The position numbers were made by a program, and so were the translations under genes. A stretch of DNA of 64,000 nt from Acidobacteriota bacterium (lineage in GTDB: Bacteria; Acidobacteriota; Terriglobia; Bryobacterales; Bryobacteraceae), in assembly GCA_018268835.1 (NCBI GenBank), contig JAFDVU010000002.1, forward strand, positions 26,947-90,946. The letters are read 5' to 3'. Under the pieces are notes generated by a model. That model was not told the DNA's origin. It made no database searches and worked only from the letters and a program-made list of their open reading frames with translations. Shown piece by piece: positions 8,426 through 18,231 of this stretch (positions are counted from its first letter, which is position 1; each line of letters opens with the position of its first letter).

Positions 8426-9148
8426 TTGGAAATGAGCGATACGCCCATTCTCTGGGAGGAGACCGTCCCGGGCGGCGCAACGTGGTCCCACGTACTCAAA
8501 CGCGGCACCGCACTGCGCCTCACCGATATCGAGGGCGGCGCCAACGCCGGCGCCCTCTTCTACAACTTCGAATGTCCGGTGGAACGCTACAACATGGCGG
8601 ACACCCTGAAGGCGCAGCACATCGCGCGCCTCACCTCGGGCTTCGTCCTGTACTCGGACATGGGGCGCGTGCTGTGTTCCCTCACCGCCGATAGCGTGGG
8701 CTGGCACGACCCCGTTGGCGGGTGCTCCAATGCCGCGCTCGTCGAAGCGCAGTACGGACGCGCCACCTACCAGGACTGCCGCAACGGCTATCACAAGAAC
8801 GCGCTGGATGGATTCCTGGTGGAACTCGGCAAGTGGGGGCTCGGTGCGCGCGACCTGGTGTCGAACGTGAATTTCTTCAGCCGCGTGGACGTCGCCGAAG
8901 ACGGCTCCATGAGCTTCCACGACGGCAACTCCAAGGCGGGCGATCATGTGGAACTGAGGGCCGAGATGAACGTGCTGGTGATCCTCAACACCTGCCAGCA
9001 TCCGCTCGACCCCGGGCCCAAGTACGCGCCCAAACCGGTCCATCTCGCCCTCCGCCGCGTGCAGGCGCCCGGACCCAACGACCCCTGCCGCATTTCGCGC
9101 CCCGAGAACGCGCGCGGCTTCACCCTCACGGAGAGGTATTTCCTATGA
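8426..9148 (+). CDS. cgdA: Urea-carboxylase-associated protein 1 / carboxyguanidine deiminase subunit
   Basis: This 240-residue protein belongs to the DUF1989/UAAP family, with the hallmark segments [29 protein letters not shown] and [20 protein letters not shown]1 and UAAP2 were first annotated with urea carboxylase. Later work on the family showed that the two together act as carboxyguanidine deiminase (CgdAB), turning carboxyguanidine into allophanate and ammonia. The gene order here (UAAP1, UAAP2, carboxylase, allophanate hydrolase) is the standard one. The stop overlaps the next start (ATGA at 9145-9148), so the two subunits are translationally coupled. The choice between guanidine and urea as true substrate is inferred from the presence of this pair. 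The symbol follows the first-gene position. Confidence 0.85.
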   Translation: MEMSDTPILWEETVPGGATWSHVLKRGTALRLTDIEGGANAGALFYNFECPVERYNMADTLKAQHIARLTSGFVLYSDMGRVLCSLTADSVGWHDPVGGCSNAALVEAQYGRATYQDCRNGYHKNALDGFLVELGKWGLGARDLVSNVNFFSRVDVAEDGSMSFHDGNSKAGDHVELRAEMNVLVILNTCQHPLDPGPKYAPKPVHLALRRVQAPGPNDPCRISRPENARGFTLTERYFL

Positions 9149-9789
9149 TTGCCAGTTCGATCAAGCGGGATCTCGCCCAGGCCGTTTATAACGAAATCAT
9201 TCCGGCCGGCGAGCCCTGGGTCTATGAGGTGCGCCAGGGGCAGATTCTGCGCATCGTGGACCTGCACGGAAACCAGGCGGTGGACACCCTGTTTTACAAC
9301 GCTCACGATTATTCAGACCGTTACAGCGCGCAGGACACCATCCGCCACCAGAAGAACCTCTATCTCACCACCGGATCCAAACTCATTTCGACGCGCGGTA
9401 CCGTGCTGCTGACGATCGTCGACGACACCTGCGGACGGCACGACACCCTGGGCGGTGCCTGCGCCAACGAAAGCAACATGGTGCGCTACGCGATTGAGAA
9501 GCGTTTCATGCACGCCTGCCGCAGCAGTTTCCTCAAGGGACTGATCGATTGGGGGCGCGGCATGGAGAAGCGCGACATCACCAGCAACATCAACTTCTTC
9601 ATGAACGTGCCGGTGACTCCCGAGGGGCAGCTTACCTTCGCGGACGGCATCTCCGAACCCGGTAAATACGTGGAACTGCGCGCCGAAACCGACGTCTTGT
9701 GCGCCATCAGCAACTGCCCGCAGCTCAACAATCCGTGCAATGCCTACAACCCGACTCCAATTCAGGTGTTGATCTGGGACCGCGATTGA
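9145..9789 (+). CDS. cgdB: Urea-carboxylase-associated protein 2 / carboxyguanidine deiminase subunit
   Basis: The 214-residue product is a DUF1989 paralogue of the preceding gene, with the same landmarks ([47 protein letters not shown]). The start is the ATG at 9145, which overlaps the previous stop and has GAGAGG about 8 bases upstream. The open frame extends further 5', but that part is antisense to family length and lies inside cgdA. Its own stop overlaps the carboxylase start (TGATG at 9787-9791). It probably forms a heteromer with the first subunit in the cytosol. Confidence 0.85.
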   Translation: MIASSIKRDLAQAVYNEIIPAGEPWVYEVRQGQILRIVDLHGNQAVDTLFYNAHDYSDRYSAQDTIRHQKNLYLTTGSKLISTRGTVLLTIVDDTCGRHDTLGGACANESNMVRYAIEKRFMHACRSSFLKGLIDWGRGMEKRDITSNINFFMNVPVTPEGQLTFADGISEPGKYVELRAETDVLCAISNCPQLNNPCNAYNPTPIQVLIWDRD

Positions 9790-12700
9790 TGTTCGGCAAA
9801 GTACTCATCGCCAACCGCGGCGCCATCGCCTGCCGAATCATGCGCACGCTGCGCGGCATGGGAGTGGCCTCGGTGGCGGTGTACTCCGCGGCGGACCGCC
9901 ATTCGCTGCACGTGCGCATGGCGGACGAAGCCGTGGAGATCGGTCCCGCGCCCGCGGCGCAGAGCTATCTTTCGGTGGAGGCAATTCTGCGCGTTGCCGC
10001 CGAACGCGGGGCGGAGGCGATTCATCCGGGGTACGGTTTCCTCAGCGAGAACGCCGAATTCGCCGAAGCCTGCGCGCGCGCGGGAATCGTCTTCATCGGT
10101 CCGACGCCTGAACAAATGCGGCAGTTCGGCCTCAAACACACGGCGCGCGAGATCGCCCGCGCCAACGGCGTGCCGCTGCTGCCCGGCACGGACCTGCTGA
10201 ATTCGCCCGCGGAGGCCGCGGACGCGGCGCGCGCGATCGGCTACCCGGTGATGCTGAAGAGCACGGCCGGCGGCGGCGGCATCGGGATGCGACTGTGCCG
10301 CGGCGAAGCCGAGCTATCCGCGGCGTACGAAGCGGTCGAGCGGCAGAGCCGCGCGGCCTTCGGCTCCACAGGCCTGTACCTGGAGAAACTCGTCGAGCAC
10401 GCGCGCCACATCGAGGTGCAGATCTTTGGCGACGGCGCGGGCAACGTGATTGCGCTCGGCGAGCGCGATTGTTCGGCGCAGCGGCGCAACCAGAAGGTGA
10501 TTGAAGAAACTCCCGCCCCCGGACTCGCGGGGGCGACCCGCGCGGCGCTCTTCGATGCGGCGGTGCGACTCGGCCGCGCCGTGCGCTATCGATCCGCCGG
10601 CACGGTCGAGTTCATCTACGACGCCGGAACCGGCGCGTTCTATTTCCTGGAAGTGAACACGCGCCTGCAGGTGGAGCACGGCGTCACCGAAGAGGTCGCC
10701 GGGATTGACCTGGTGGAGTGGATGGTGCGGCAGGCGGCGGGCGAGGCCGTATTAACAGAAGTCTCCCCCTCGGGTGCGTCGATTCAAGTGCGGCTGTACG
10801 CGGAAGATCCGGCGCGCGACTTCCAGCCGAGTTCGGGAACCCTGGGCGAAGTGGCGTGGCCGGCGGACGCGCGCGTGGAAACGTGGATCGAGTCCGGCAG
10901 CGAGATTACCCCGTACTACGATCCAATGCTGGCCAAGATCATCGTGCGCGGAGCGGATCGCGCGCAGGCCCTGGCGCGCCTGCGCGAGGCCTTGGCCGGA
11001 TGCCGCGTGGCGGGGATCGAAACGAACCTGGAGTACCTGCGGCAGGTGGCCGACGACGCGGCGTTCGCGCGCGGCGGCGTGACCACCTCCTTCCTGCGCA
11101 CGTTACCCTATCAGCGGCGCGCGGTCGAGGTGATCGACGCCGGCGTGCAGACCACCGTGCAGGATTATCCCGGGCGGCTGGGCTACTGGCACGTGGGCGT
11201 GCCGCCATCGGGACCGATGGATGCGCTCGCCTTCCGCGCGGCCAACCGGCTGGTGGGCAATCCGGATGGGACCGCGGCTCTGGAGATCGCGGTAATGGGG
11301 CCGGCGTTGCGCTTCGCCTGCGAGGCCACGATCGCGCTCACGGGCGCGGATTTCGACGCGCGGGTCGATGGCGATCCCCTCCCGCGCTGGCGCGCCGTGA
11401 CGGTGCGCGCCGGCGCGACGCTCGCGATGTCCACCGCGCAGGGCAGCGGCGCGCGCGCCTATCTGGCGATCTCGGGCGGCATCGACGTACCAGAATACCT
11501 GGGCAGCCGCGCAACCTTCATCCTCGGCAAGTTCGGAGGGCACGCCGGCCGTCCGCTGCGCGCCGGCGACGTGCTGCACCTGGCGACGCTGCACGCGCAC
11601 GCGCCGGCGGCGGAGTTGACGCCACCGCGCTACACCGGGCACTGGGATATCGCGGTGCTCTACGGTCCGCACGGCGCGCCGGATTTCTTCACCGCCGAAG
11701 ACATCGCGACGTTTTTCGCCGCGCGCTGGAAGGTACATCACAATTCCGACCGGACCGGCGTGCGGCTGATCGGTCCCAAGCCGGTGTGGGCGCGCAAAGA
11801 CGGTGGCGAAGCGGGGCTTCACCCCTCGAACATTCACGACAACGCTTACGCGATCGGGACCGTGGACTTCACCGGCGACATGCCCGTAATCCTGGGCCCG
11901 GACGGACCCAGTCTCGGCGGCTTCGTCTGTCCGGCGACGATCGTCCACGCCGAACTCTGGAAGATGGGGCAGTTGCGCCCGGGCGACACCGTGGGGTTTC
12001 ACGCGGTGACTCCGCAAACGGCGGCGGCCCTCGAAGACGAGGTCGAACGCTACCTGGCGCACGGCGGCGCGCTGCGCGGAACGGGGATAAGCCACGCGGA
12101 TGCGGCACCGGCGGCGCCGGTCTTGCGCTCCGCGCCCGGCGTGGTCTGCCGCGAAGCCGGCGACCGCAACCTGCTGGTCGAGTACGGCGCGAACGTGCTC
12201 GATCTCAACCTGCGCTTCCGCGTCCACGCGCTCGAACAACTCCTGCGCGCGGCGGGACTCGCGGGCATCCTGGACCTCACGCCGGGAGTGCGGTCGCTGC
12301 AGATCCACTACGACCCGCGCCGCCTGCCGCGCGCGGAACTGCTCGTCGCGCTCGACGATTGCGAACGCCGGATACCGGACCTCGACGATATCTCCGCGCC
12401 TTCGCGCACGGTCCACCTGCCGCTCTCCTGGGAGGACCCTGCGACTCTGCTGGCGATTCGCAGGTACATGCAGTCTGTGCGGCCGGACGCTCCGTGGTGC
12501 CCGAGCAACATCGAGTTTATCCGCCGCATCAACGGGCTCGGCAGCGTGGATGAGGTCAAGCGCATCGTCTTCGACGCGTCGTACCTCGTACTCGGGCTGG
12601 GCGATGTCTATCTCGGCGCCCCCGTGGCGACGCCCGTGGATCCACGCCACCGCCTGGTCACCACCAAGTACAATCCGGCGCGCACCTGGACGCCGGAGAA

Positions 12701-13334
12701 CGCGGTGGGCATCGGTGGCGCGTACCTGTGCGTCTACGGGATGGAAGGCCCCGGCGGGTATCAGTTCGTCGGGCGCACGGTGCAGATGTGGAACACATGG
12801 CGCGGTTCGCCGCCCTGGCTGCTCCGCTTCTTCGACCGCATCCGTTTCTACGAGGTGAGCGCGCCGGAACTGGCGGAGATCCGCGAAACATTTCCCCGCG
12901 GCGGCTACCCGCTGCGCATCGAAGAGGGTGTGTTCCGGCCGCGCGAGTACCACGCGTTCGCCGATTCGATCCGCGAGAGCGCGTCGGCGTTCAAACGCAC
13001 CCAGCAGGCGGCATTCGAAGCCGAGCGCGAGCGCTGGGCCGCGGCCGGCGTGGATCGTTTCGAAGCGCCCGCGGAGTTGGAGCCCCGCGCGGTGCAGGAT
13101 GCGGTTCCGGAGGGCTGCCGCCCGGTGGTTTCGCCGGTGAGCGCCAGCGTGTGGAATGTAGCGGTGGAGGCAGGCCAGCGCGTGCAGGCCGGCCAGAAGT
13201 TGATTGTGCTGGAGGCCATGAAGATGGAAATCGCCGTGGCCGCACCGCGCGCCGGCGTGGTGGAGCGGCTCAACTGTGCGCCCGGCGCGCTGGTGACCGC
13301 GGGACAGAGCCTGGTGACTCTGCGGGACCTGTGA
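9789..13334 (+). CDS. Biotin-dependent urea/guanidine carboxylase
   Basis: The 1181-residue multidomain enzyme begins with a biotin carboxylase module (residues 1-450: [31 protein letters not shown], the ATP-grasp glycine loop STAGGGGIGM, EVNTRLQVEH). An AHS2/KipA-like domain follows (about 460-775, TTVQDYPGRLGYWHVG), then an AHS1/KipI-like domain (about 790-1020), which together form the carboxyltransferase. A C-terminal biotinyl domain carries EAMKM, with Lys1145 as the biotin site. The enzyme carboxylates urea to allophanate or guanidine to carboxyguanidine at the cost of ATP. The adjacent CgdAB-type pair favours guanidine. The ATG at 9789 overlaps the previous stop by one base. The length is near the family norm of about 1200 residues. 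Confidence 0.93.
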   Translation: MFGKVLIANRGAIACRIMRTLRGMGVASVAVYSAADRHSLHVRMADEAVEIGPAPAAQSYLSVEAILRVAAERGAEAIHPGYGFLSENAEFAEACARAGIVFIGPTPEQMRQFGLKHTAREIARANGVPLLPGTDLLNSPAEAADAARAIGYPVMLKSTAGGGGIGMRLCRGEAELSAAYEAVERQSRAAFGSTGLYLEKLVEHARHIEVQIFGDGAGNVIALGERDCSAQRRNQKVIEETPAPGLAGATRAALFDAAVRLGRAVRYRSAGTVEFIYDAGTGAFYFLEVNTRLQVEHGVTEEVAGIDLVEWMVRQAAGEAVLTEVSPSGASIQVRLYAEDPARDFQPSSGTLGEVAWPADARVETWIESGSEITPYYDPMLAKIIVRGADRAQALARLREALAGCRVAGIETNLEYLRQVADDAAFARGGVTTSFLRTLPYQRRAVEVIDAGVQTTVQDYPGRLGYWHVGVPPSGPMDALAFRAANRLVGNPDGTAALEIAVMGPALRFACEATIALTGADFDARVDGDPLPRWRAVTVRAGATLAMSTAQGSGARAYLAISGGIDVPEYLGSRATFILGKFGGHAGRPLRAGDVLHLATLHAHAPAAELTPPRYTGHWDIAVLYGPHGAPDFFTAEDIATFFAARWKVHHNSDRTGVRLIGPKPVWARKDGGEAGLHPSNIHDNAYAIGTVDFTGDMPVILGPDGPSLGGFVCPATIVHAELWKMGQLRPGDTVGFHAVTPQTAAALEDEVERYLAHGGALRGTGISHADAAPAAPVLRSAPGVVCREAGDRNLLVEYGANVLDLNLRFRVHALEQLLRAAGLAGILDLTPGVRSLQIHYDPRRLPRAELLVALDDCERRIPDLDDISAPSRTVHLPLSWEDPATLLAIRRYMQSVRPDAPWCPSNIEFIRRINGLGSVDEVKRIVFDASYLVLGLGDVYLGAPVATPVDPRHRLVTTKYNPARTWTPENAVGIGGAYLCVYGMEGPGGYQFVGRTVQMWNTWRGSPPWLLRFFDRIRFYEVSAPELAEIRETFPRGGYPLRIEEGVFRPREYHAFADSIRESASAFKRTQQAAFEAERERWAAAGVDRFEAPAELEPRAVQDAVPEGCRPVVSPVSASVWNVAVEAGQRVQAGQKLIVLEAMKMEIAVAAPRAGVVERLNCAPGALVTAGQSLVTLRDL

Positions 13335-13343
13335 GGATGGACG

Positions 13344-15113
13344 ATGGAACTCGATCTGGGTTCGTTGCGGGAGTTGTATAAATCCGGCCGGGCCACGCCG
13401 TCGGACGTGATCGCGGCCGTGTACGAAAAAATCGCGTCGGGCCCTGCGGAGCCGGTATGGATCTCGCTGGTGCCGCGCGAAAAATCCATGGCGCGGGCGC
13501 GCAAGCTGGAGCGCGATCCGCTGGCCGCGGTGCGGCCGCTCTACGGCGTGCCGTTCGCTATTAAGGACAACATCGACCTGGCCGGCGTGCCCACCACCGC
13601 CGCGTGCCCGGCCTACGGGTACACGCCCGGCCACAGCGCGGCCGTGGTGCAGACGCTGATCGACGCCGGCGCAATCCCCATCGGCAAGACCAACATGGAT
13701 CAGTTCGCCACCGGACTGGTGGGCACGCGCTCGCCTCACGGCGCCTGCTCCAGCGTGTTCGATGGGCGATACATTTCGGGCGGCTCGAGTTCGGGTTCGG
13801 CCGTGGCGGTGGCGTCCGGCATGGCCGCCTTCGCGCTCGGCACCGATACCGCCGGCTCGGGACGCGTGCCCGCGGCGTTCAACGGATTGATCGGCCTGAA
13901 GCCCACGCGCGGCACGTTGAGTACGCGCGGCGTAGTGCCGGCGTGCCGCACGCTGGACTGCGTCAGCGTGTTCGCGCGCACCTGCGACGACGCGCAGACC
14001 GTGTGGAGCACGACGCGCGGCTTCGATCCCGAAGATCCGTATTCGCGCGCGCCTCGCGCCGGCGAGGATGCGGCGCCGTGGCTGGCCGGCGATTTCGTCT
14101 TCGGCGTGCCCGCCGCCGCGCAACTGGAATTCTACGGCGATAAGAGCGCGGCCTCCCTCTACGGCGCCGCCATCGCCCGCCTGGAATCGCTCGGCGGCCG
14201 CAAGGTCGAGATCGATTTCTCCCCGTTCCGCGCCGCCGCGGCGCTGCTCTATTCAGGGCCGTGGGTGGCCGAACGCTACGCAGCCATCCGCGACTTCATC
14301 GAACAGCATGGCGCCGAGATGAATCCCGTGGTGCGCGGAATTATCGAGGGCGCCCGCCGGTATACCGCCGCCGATGCGTTCGCCGCCGAGTACACACTGC
14401 GCGACTTGCGCCGCGCCGCCGAAACACAATGGGAACGGATGGACGTGCTGGTGCTGCCCACCGCGCCGACCATCTATACCCACGAGGAGGTGGCCGCGGA
14501 TCCGCTCCGCCTCAACACTAACCTCGGCTACTACACCAACTTCGTCAATCTGCTGGACCTTGCCGCGGTCGCGGTGCCCGCCGGGCGGCGTCCCGACGGG
14601 CTGCCGTTCGGCATCTCCTTGATCGGTCCCGCGTTCAGCGACGAAGCCATCCTGACGCTGGCGGGCCGCTATTGCGATTCCCCGGTGGCGCGCGAATCGG
14701 AGTGTCCGCCGGGCTGCGTGGCGGTGGCGGTGGTCGGAGCGCACCTTTCCGGACAGCCGCTCAACTGGCAACTCACGGAGCGCGGCGCAAGGCGGTTGAG
14801 GGCGTGCCGAACCGCGCCGGAATACCGGCTGTATGCGCTGGAAGGCACGCGGCCGCCCAAGCCCGGACTGGTCCGCGACGATTCCTTCCGCGGCCCAGGA
14901 ATCGAGGTGGAGGTCTGGGCCATCCCGGAACATCAGTTCGGCGGATTCGTCGCCGCCGTGCCCGCGCCGCTCGGAATCGGTAACGCCGTCCTCGACGACG
15001 GCGAACAGGTCAAGTGTTTTATCTGCGAACCCCGCGCGATTCAGGGCGCGCAGGAGATTACCCGCTTCGGCGGCTGGAAGCATTACCTGAACCAGCCGCT
15101 ATTAACGCGGTAG
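13344..15113 (+). CDS. atzF: Allophanate hydrolase
   Basis: The 589-residue amidase-signature enzyme splits allophanate to ammonia and CO2, finishing the pathway begun by the carboxylase. The catalytic triad is visible: Lys74 (FAIKDNIDLAG), the cis-Ser in SGGSSSGS at 145-152, and the nucleophile Ser172 (DTAGSGRVPAAFNG). From about residue 430 to the end there is the separate C-terminal domain typical of AtzF (ESECPPGCVAVAVVGAHLSG, the EYRLYALEG segment, and GNAVLDDGE), which is missing from shorter amidases. The gene starts 9 bases after the carboxylase stop with GAGG upstream, so it is in the same operon. Confidence 0.93.
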   Translation: MELDLGSLRELYKSGRATPSDVIAAVYEKIASGPAEPVWISLVPREKSMARARKLERDPLAAVRPLYGVPFAIKDNIDLAGVPTTAACPAYGYTPGHSAAVVQTLIDAGAIPIGKTNMDQFATGLVGTRSPHGACSSVFDGRYISGGSSSGSAVAVASGMAAFALGTDTAGSGRVPAAFNGLIGLKPTRGTLSTRGVVPACRTLDCVSVFARTCDDAQTVWSTTRGFDPEDPYSRAPRAGEDAAPWLAGDFVFGVPAAAQLEFYGDKSAASLYGAAIARLESLGGRKVEIDFSPFRAAAALLYSGPWVAERYAAIRDFIEQHGAEMNPVVRGIIEGARRYTAADAFAAEYTLRDLRRAAETQWERMDVLVLPTAPTIYTHEEVAADPLRLNTNLGYYTNFVNLLDLAAVAVPAGRRPDGLPFGISLIGPAFSDEAILTLAGRYCDSPVARESECPPGCVAVAVVGAHLSGQPLNWQLTERGARRLRACRTAPEYRLYALEGTRPPKPGLVRDDSFRGPGIEVEVWAIPEHQFGGFVAAVPAPLGIGNAVLDDGEQVKCFICEPRAIQGAQEITRFGGWKHYLNQPLLTR

Positions 15114-15157
15114 ATCGGCTGTATAAACAGAATCGGCGCGGCGATGCCGGCCGCCGA

Positions 15158-15166
15158 TGGTAGAAT
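15158..15166 (+). promoter_or_regulatory. Extended -10 element (TGgTAGAAT) ahead of the transporter genes
   Basis: TGG followed by TAGAAT (five of six) lies in the 127-base gap between atzF and the binding-protein gene. It could give the importer its own start near 15173 in addition to read-through from the enzyme genes. Confidence 0.35.
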
Positions 15167-15240
15167 TCTGAAATAGCTTCAGGGCCCGGTAGCCACTGAT
15201 CACAGTCCGCCACGCGCGCGGCTCAACCGTGGGACTTGCG

Positions 15241-16284
15241 ATGCTCTGGCGCTTCTCTGCACTCATCTTTCTCGCCGCTTCCGCTTTTGCGCAGAAGCCT
15301 GCTTTCACCGTGGGCTGGTCGGTTTACGCCGGCTGGACCCCCTATCATTACATGAACCGCTCCGGCATCCTGCGTAAGTGGGCGGATAAGTACGGAATCA
15401 ATATCAAGGTGCAGCGGTTCGACTACGCGCCTTCCCTGGACGCCTTTGTGGCCAGGAACATCGACGCCTGCACCATGACCAACATGGAAGCGCTCGATAT
15501 GCCCGCCGCTTCGGGCGTGCCCACTACGGCAATTCTCATAGGCGATTACTCCAACGGCAATGACGCGGTACTGGCGCGCGGCGGACTTCAGTTGAAGGAT
15601 CTCGCCGGCAAGAAGATGTTGCTGGTGGAGAAGACGGTTTCCGAATACCTGTTCGACCGCGCCATGACGCTCAACGGTCTGCGCGATCAGATCAAGCGCG
15701 TGCGCATGATCAACACCAGCGATTCCGATGTCGCCACGGCCTTCATCGGCGACAACAGCGCGTCCGCCGTGGTCACCTGGAAGCCGATGGTGTCGCAGAT
15801 CGCCCGGCAGAAGGGCGTGCAATCGCTGTTCAACTCCTCGCAGATTCCTGGCGAAATCCTGGACCTCACGGTGGTCCGCACCGACGTGCTCGACCGGCCC
15901 GACGGGGCGGGAAAGAAGTTCGCCATGGCGCTGGCCGGGGCCTGGTACGAGATGCTCGGCCGGATGCACGACGACCGCGTCCTGGCGGCCATCGCCGAAG
16001 GCAGCGAAGATACCCCGGCCTCCTACAAGGAGCAACTCAGCACGACGAAGATGTTCTACCTGGCGAAGGACGCGGCGGCGTTCGGCTCCTCTCCAGACCT
16101 CAAGCAGAAGATGGCGCTGGTGCGCCAGTTCTGTTTCGATCACGGCCTGCTCGGCTCCAACACGCGCTCGGTGGACGACGTGGCCATCAAATATCCCGAC
16201 GGCTCCGTGCAAGGGAAAAAGGATCGCGTGCGCTTCGTCTTCGACGTGAGCTTCATGCAGATGGCCGCGCAGGGGAGGCTCTGA
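15241..16284 (+). CDS. ABC transporter substrate-binding protein (guanidine/urea cluster)
   Basis: This 347-residue exported protein resembles the NMT1/SsuA-type binding proteins encoded beside urea-carboxylase genes (TIGR03427-like). Residues 1-17 form a signal peptide (MLWRFSALIFLAASAFA). The mature part starts FTVGWSVYAGWTPYHYMNRSG, and the segment NIDACTMTNMEALDMPAASGVP is typical. I chose the ATG at 15241, which has GGGA 6 bases upstream, over the GTG at 15229, which has no ribosome site and adds four residues. The protein would deliver a nitrogen compound, probably guanidine or urea, to the permease encoded next. Confidence 0.85.
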   Translation: MLWRFSALIFLAASAFAQKPAFTVGWSVYAGWTPYHYMNRSGILRKWADKYGINIKVQRFDYAPSLDAFVARNIDACTMTNMEALDMPAASGVPTTAILIGDYSNGNDAVLARGGLQLKDLAGKKMLLVEKTVSEYLFDRAMTLNGLRDQIKRVRMINTSDSDVATAFIGDNSASAVVTWKPMVSQIARQKGVQSLFNSSQIPGEILDLTVVRTDVLDRPDGAGKKFAMALAGAWYEMLGRMHDDRVLAAIAEGSEDTPASYKEQLSTTKMFYLAKDAAAFGSSPDLKQKMALVRQFCFDHGLLGSNTRSVDDVAIKYPDGSVQGKKDRVRFVFDVSFMQMAAQGRL

Positions 16285-16286
16285 CC

Positions 16287-17144
16287 ATGTCCGCCGGGTT
16301 CCTGCTGATTCACGCCAGGCCGGGACGCGTTTGGTCCTTCGCGCTCTCCTGGCTTCTGTTCGCCGCCGGCATCGGCGCCTACCTGTGGGTGTCGCACGCG
16401 CGGCATCTCGACAATCCCGAGGACCGCGTCACTCCCACCCTGACCCAGATGGCCAAGGGCATGTACGGCGCGGTAATGCGGTCCGCGGAAGAGGACGAAC
16501 CCACGGCGGATGACGCCGGTTTCCGGACCAGGCTTACCCACAGCATGCTGTGGAAAGACACCTGCGCCAGCGGCCGCCGCTTCTTCTACGCGCTCGCGCT
16601 GCTGATCCCGGCGGTCATTCTCGGACTGCACATGGGCCTGTTCCCGTATGTGGGGCAGTTCTTTCTCCGCTTCGTCTTGTTCTTCGATAAGATCATCGCG
16701 CTTTCGCTATTGCCGATCCTGTTCATCGCGTTCGGCATCGACGAGCTTTCGAAGGTCATGCTGATCGTCATCGGCGTGACCCCGACCATCATCCTGGATA
16801 CTTTCAACCTCACCCGCGGCGTTCCCGGCGAGCAGGTCGTGAAGGCATTCACACTCGGCGCGGGCGATTTCGACGTGGCCTACCGGGTGGTGCTCCGCCA
16901 GATTGCGCCGCGCGTCCTCAACTCGATCCGGCTCAACCTCAAGGCGGTGATGCTCTTCCTCTTCGCCGGCGAAATGATCGCCTCCACCGACGGCCTGGCA
17001 TACCGCATCGCGCTGCTGCGCCGCCACATGGGGATGGACGTGATCATTCCCTACGTGCTGTGGGTGGCGCTCCTGCTGTTCCTGGTGGACTTCGGGATGC
17101 GGCTGCTGAACCGCACGCTGCATCCGTGGTTCGAGGAGGCGTGA
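16287..17144 (+). CDS. ABC transporter permease (guanidine/urea cluster)
   Basis: The 285-residue inner-membrane protein has about six hydrophobic helices and the cytoplasmic EAA-like loop of binding-protein-dependent permeases (EQVVKAFTLGAGDFDVAYRV, then APRVLNSIRLNLK). An N-terminal helix (SFALSWLLFAAGIGAYLWV) precedes a roughly 50-residue soluble stretch before the transport domain. It starts 2 bases after the binding-protein stop, with GGGGAGG upstream. Its stop overlaps the ATPase start by one base. It belongs to the NitT/TauT-type family and forms the channel of the importer. Confidence 0.88.
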   Translation: MSAGFLLIHARPGRVWSFALSWLLFAAGIGAYLWVSHARHLDNPEDRVTPTLTQMAKGMYGAVMRSAEEDEPTADDAGFRTRLTHSMLWKDTCASGRRFFYALALLIPAVILGLHMGLFPYVGQFFLRFVLFFDKIIALSLLPILFIAFGIDELSKVMLIVIGVTPTIILDTFNLTRGVPGEQVVKAFTLGAGDFDVAYRVVLRQIAPRVLNSIRLNLKAVMLFLFAGEMIASTDGLAYRIALLRRHMGMDVIIPYVLWVALLLFLVDFGMRLLNRTLHPWFEEA

Positions 17145-17959
17145 TGGCGATGCCGCTGATTCAGATCGAAAGCGTATTCGTGGCCTACGGCAACCCGCCG
17201 CGCGCGGTGCTGGCCGGGATCGATCTTGAAATCGAGGAGGGCTCCTTCGTCTGCCTGCTGGGCCAGACCGGGTGCGGCAAGAGCACGCTGCTCAGGCTGG
17301 TGCTGGGCAGCGAGCGTCCCCTGCGCGGGCGCATCCTGATCGACGGGCGCGAACACCATCAGCCGGATTCCACCCGCGGCTACGTGCCGCAGCGCTACGC
17401 GCTCTTTCCCGACCGCACCGTGCTGGACAACATCACGTTCGGTCCCGAGGTAAGCGAATTCGGGCTCGCCGGGCGTCTGCGGCCTGCGTTTTACCGGCGG
17501 CGCAAGGAATTGCGCGACGAGGCGTTTCACTATCTCAGGCGCATCGGCCTGCGCGAGAGCGACGCGTCCAAGTATCCGCACCAACTCTCCGGCGGCATGC
17601 AGCAGCGGGTAGCCATCGCCCAGGCGCTGATCAACCGCCCGCGCATTCTGCTGATGGACGAAGCCTTCAGCGCGCTCGATTCCGGCACGCGGCGCGAAAT
17701 GCAGTCGCTGGTGCGTGAATTATGGAAGAGCACCGGGACCACGCTCCTGTTCGTCACCCACAATATCGACGAAGCGCTGCGCCTGGGTACGCGCGTCGTC
17801 GTGCTTGCCCGCGAAGCGCCGGAGCTGGGGTCGCGCATCGCCATGGATCTGGCGGTGCCGGACCCGTGCGCGCAGGAAGACATCCCTTCGCTCATGGACC
17901 GCCTGGAACGCGTCTCCTGCCCGGCGGAAGCCGGCGGCACGGTCACCCTTTCGGTATAG
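17144..17959 (+). CDS. ABC transporter ATP-binding protein (guanidine/urea cluster)
   Basis: This 271-residue ATPase has Walker A LGQTGCGKST, a Q-loop, the signature LSGGMQQRVAIAQAL, Walker B ILLMDEAFSALD and the switch His in VTHNIDEAL. It matches the NitT/TauT (SsuB/TauB) branch. The ATG at 17144 overlaps the permease stop and has GAGGAGG about 6 bases upstream, so the longer open frame beginning inside the permease is rejected. It is the last gene of the seven-gene cluster. Confidence 0.92.
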   Translation: MAMPLIQIESVFVAYGNPPRAVLAGIDLEIEEGSFVCLLGQTGCGKSTLLRLVLGSERPLRGRILIDGREHHQPDSTRGYVPQRYALFPDRTVLDNITFGPEVSEFGLAGRLRPAFYRRRKELRDEAFHYLRRIGLRESDASKYPHQLSGGMQQRVAIAQALINRPRILLMDEAFSALDSGTRREMQSLVRELWKSTGTTLLFVTHNIDEALRLGTRVVVLAREAPELGSRIAMDLAVPDPCAQEDIPSLMDRLERVSCPAEAGGTVTLSV

Positions 17960-18117
17960 TCCCCCGCCCCGATTTGGCGTTACCCCCTTCTCGACCACCC
18001 GGCTGCCCCCTGTAAGTGAGTGAAATATGGACATCTATTTCTGGTGCTCTCTTCAAGGCCGCCGGTGCTGAGCCAATCGGCGAACTTGTGAAAGCAGCGC
18101 GGGAGGTATTCGTCCAT

Positions 18118-18129
18118 GCCTGCGCAGGC
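18118..18129. repeat. Perfect 12-base palindrome
   Basis: GCCTGCGCAGGC reads the same on both strands. It could be a protein-binding site or chance in GC-rich DNA. Confidence 0.35.
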
Positions 18130-18209
18130 ACACGCTGAAGAATGGGGGGAGGCGAGTTTGCAGCGGGCACGTTGTCGAGGCCGGCGCGCGTAGGCGGTCA
18201 GCGCTTCCT

Positions 18210-18231
18210 GGCCGCGCACCGGAGCGCGGCC
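18210..18231. repeat. Strong GC hairpin
   Basis: GGCCGCGC (18210-18217) pairs with GCGCGGCC (18224-18231) across a 6-base loop (ACCGGA), and flanking bases extend the stem by a wobble and one pair. No T tract follows on either strand, so it is not a canonical terminator. Confidence 0.45.

Noticed and set aside
9699..9788. Earlier start for the carboxylase
   Set aside because: The extra 30 codons overlap the preceding gene, and [17 protein letters not shown] is the standard N-terminus.
11103..14123. Open frame of 1006 codons on the minus strand
   Set aside because: It is antisense to the carboxylase and allophanate hydrolase genes, which have clear families. Long antisense frames are normal in GC-rich DNA, and the translation is Arg/His/Gly-biased without domain motifs.
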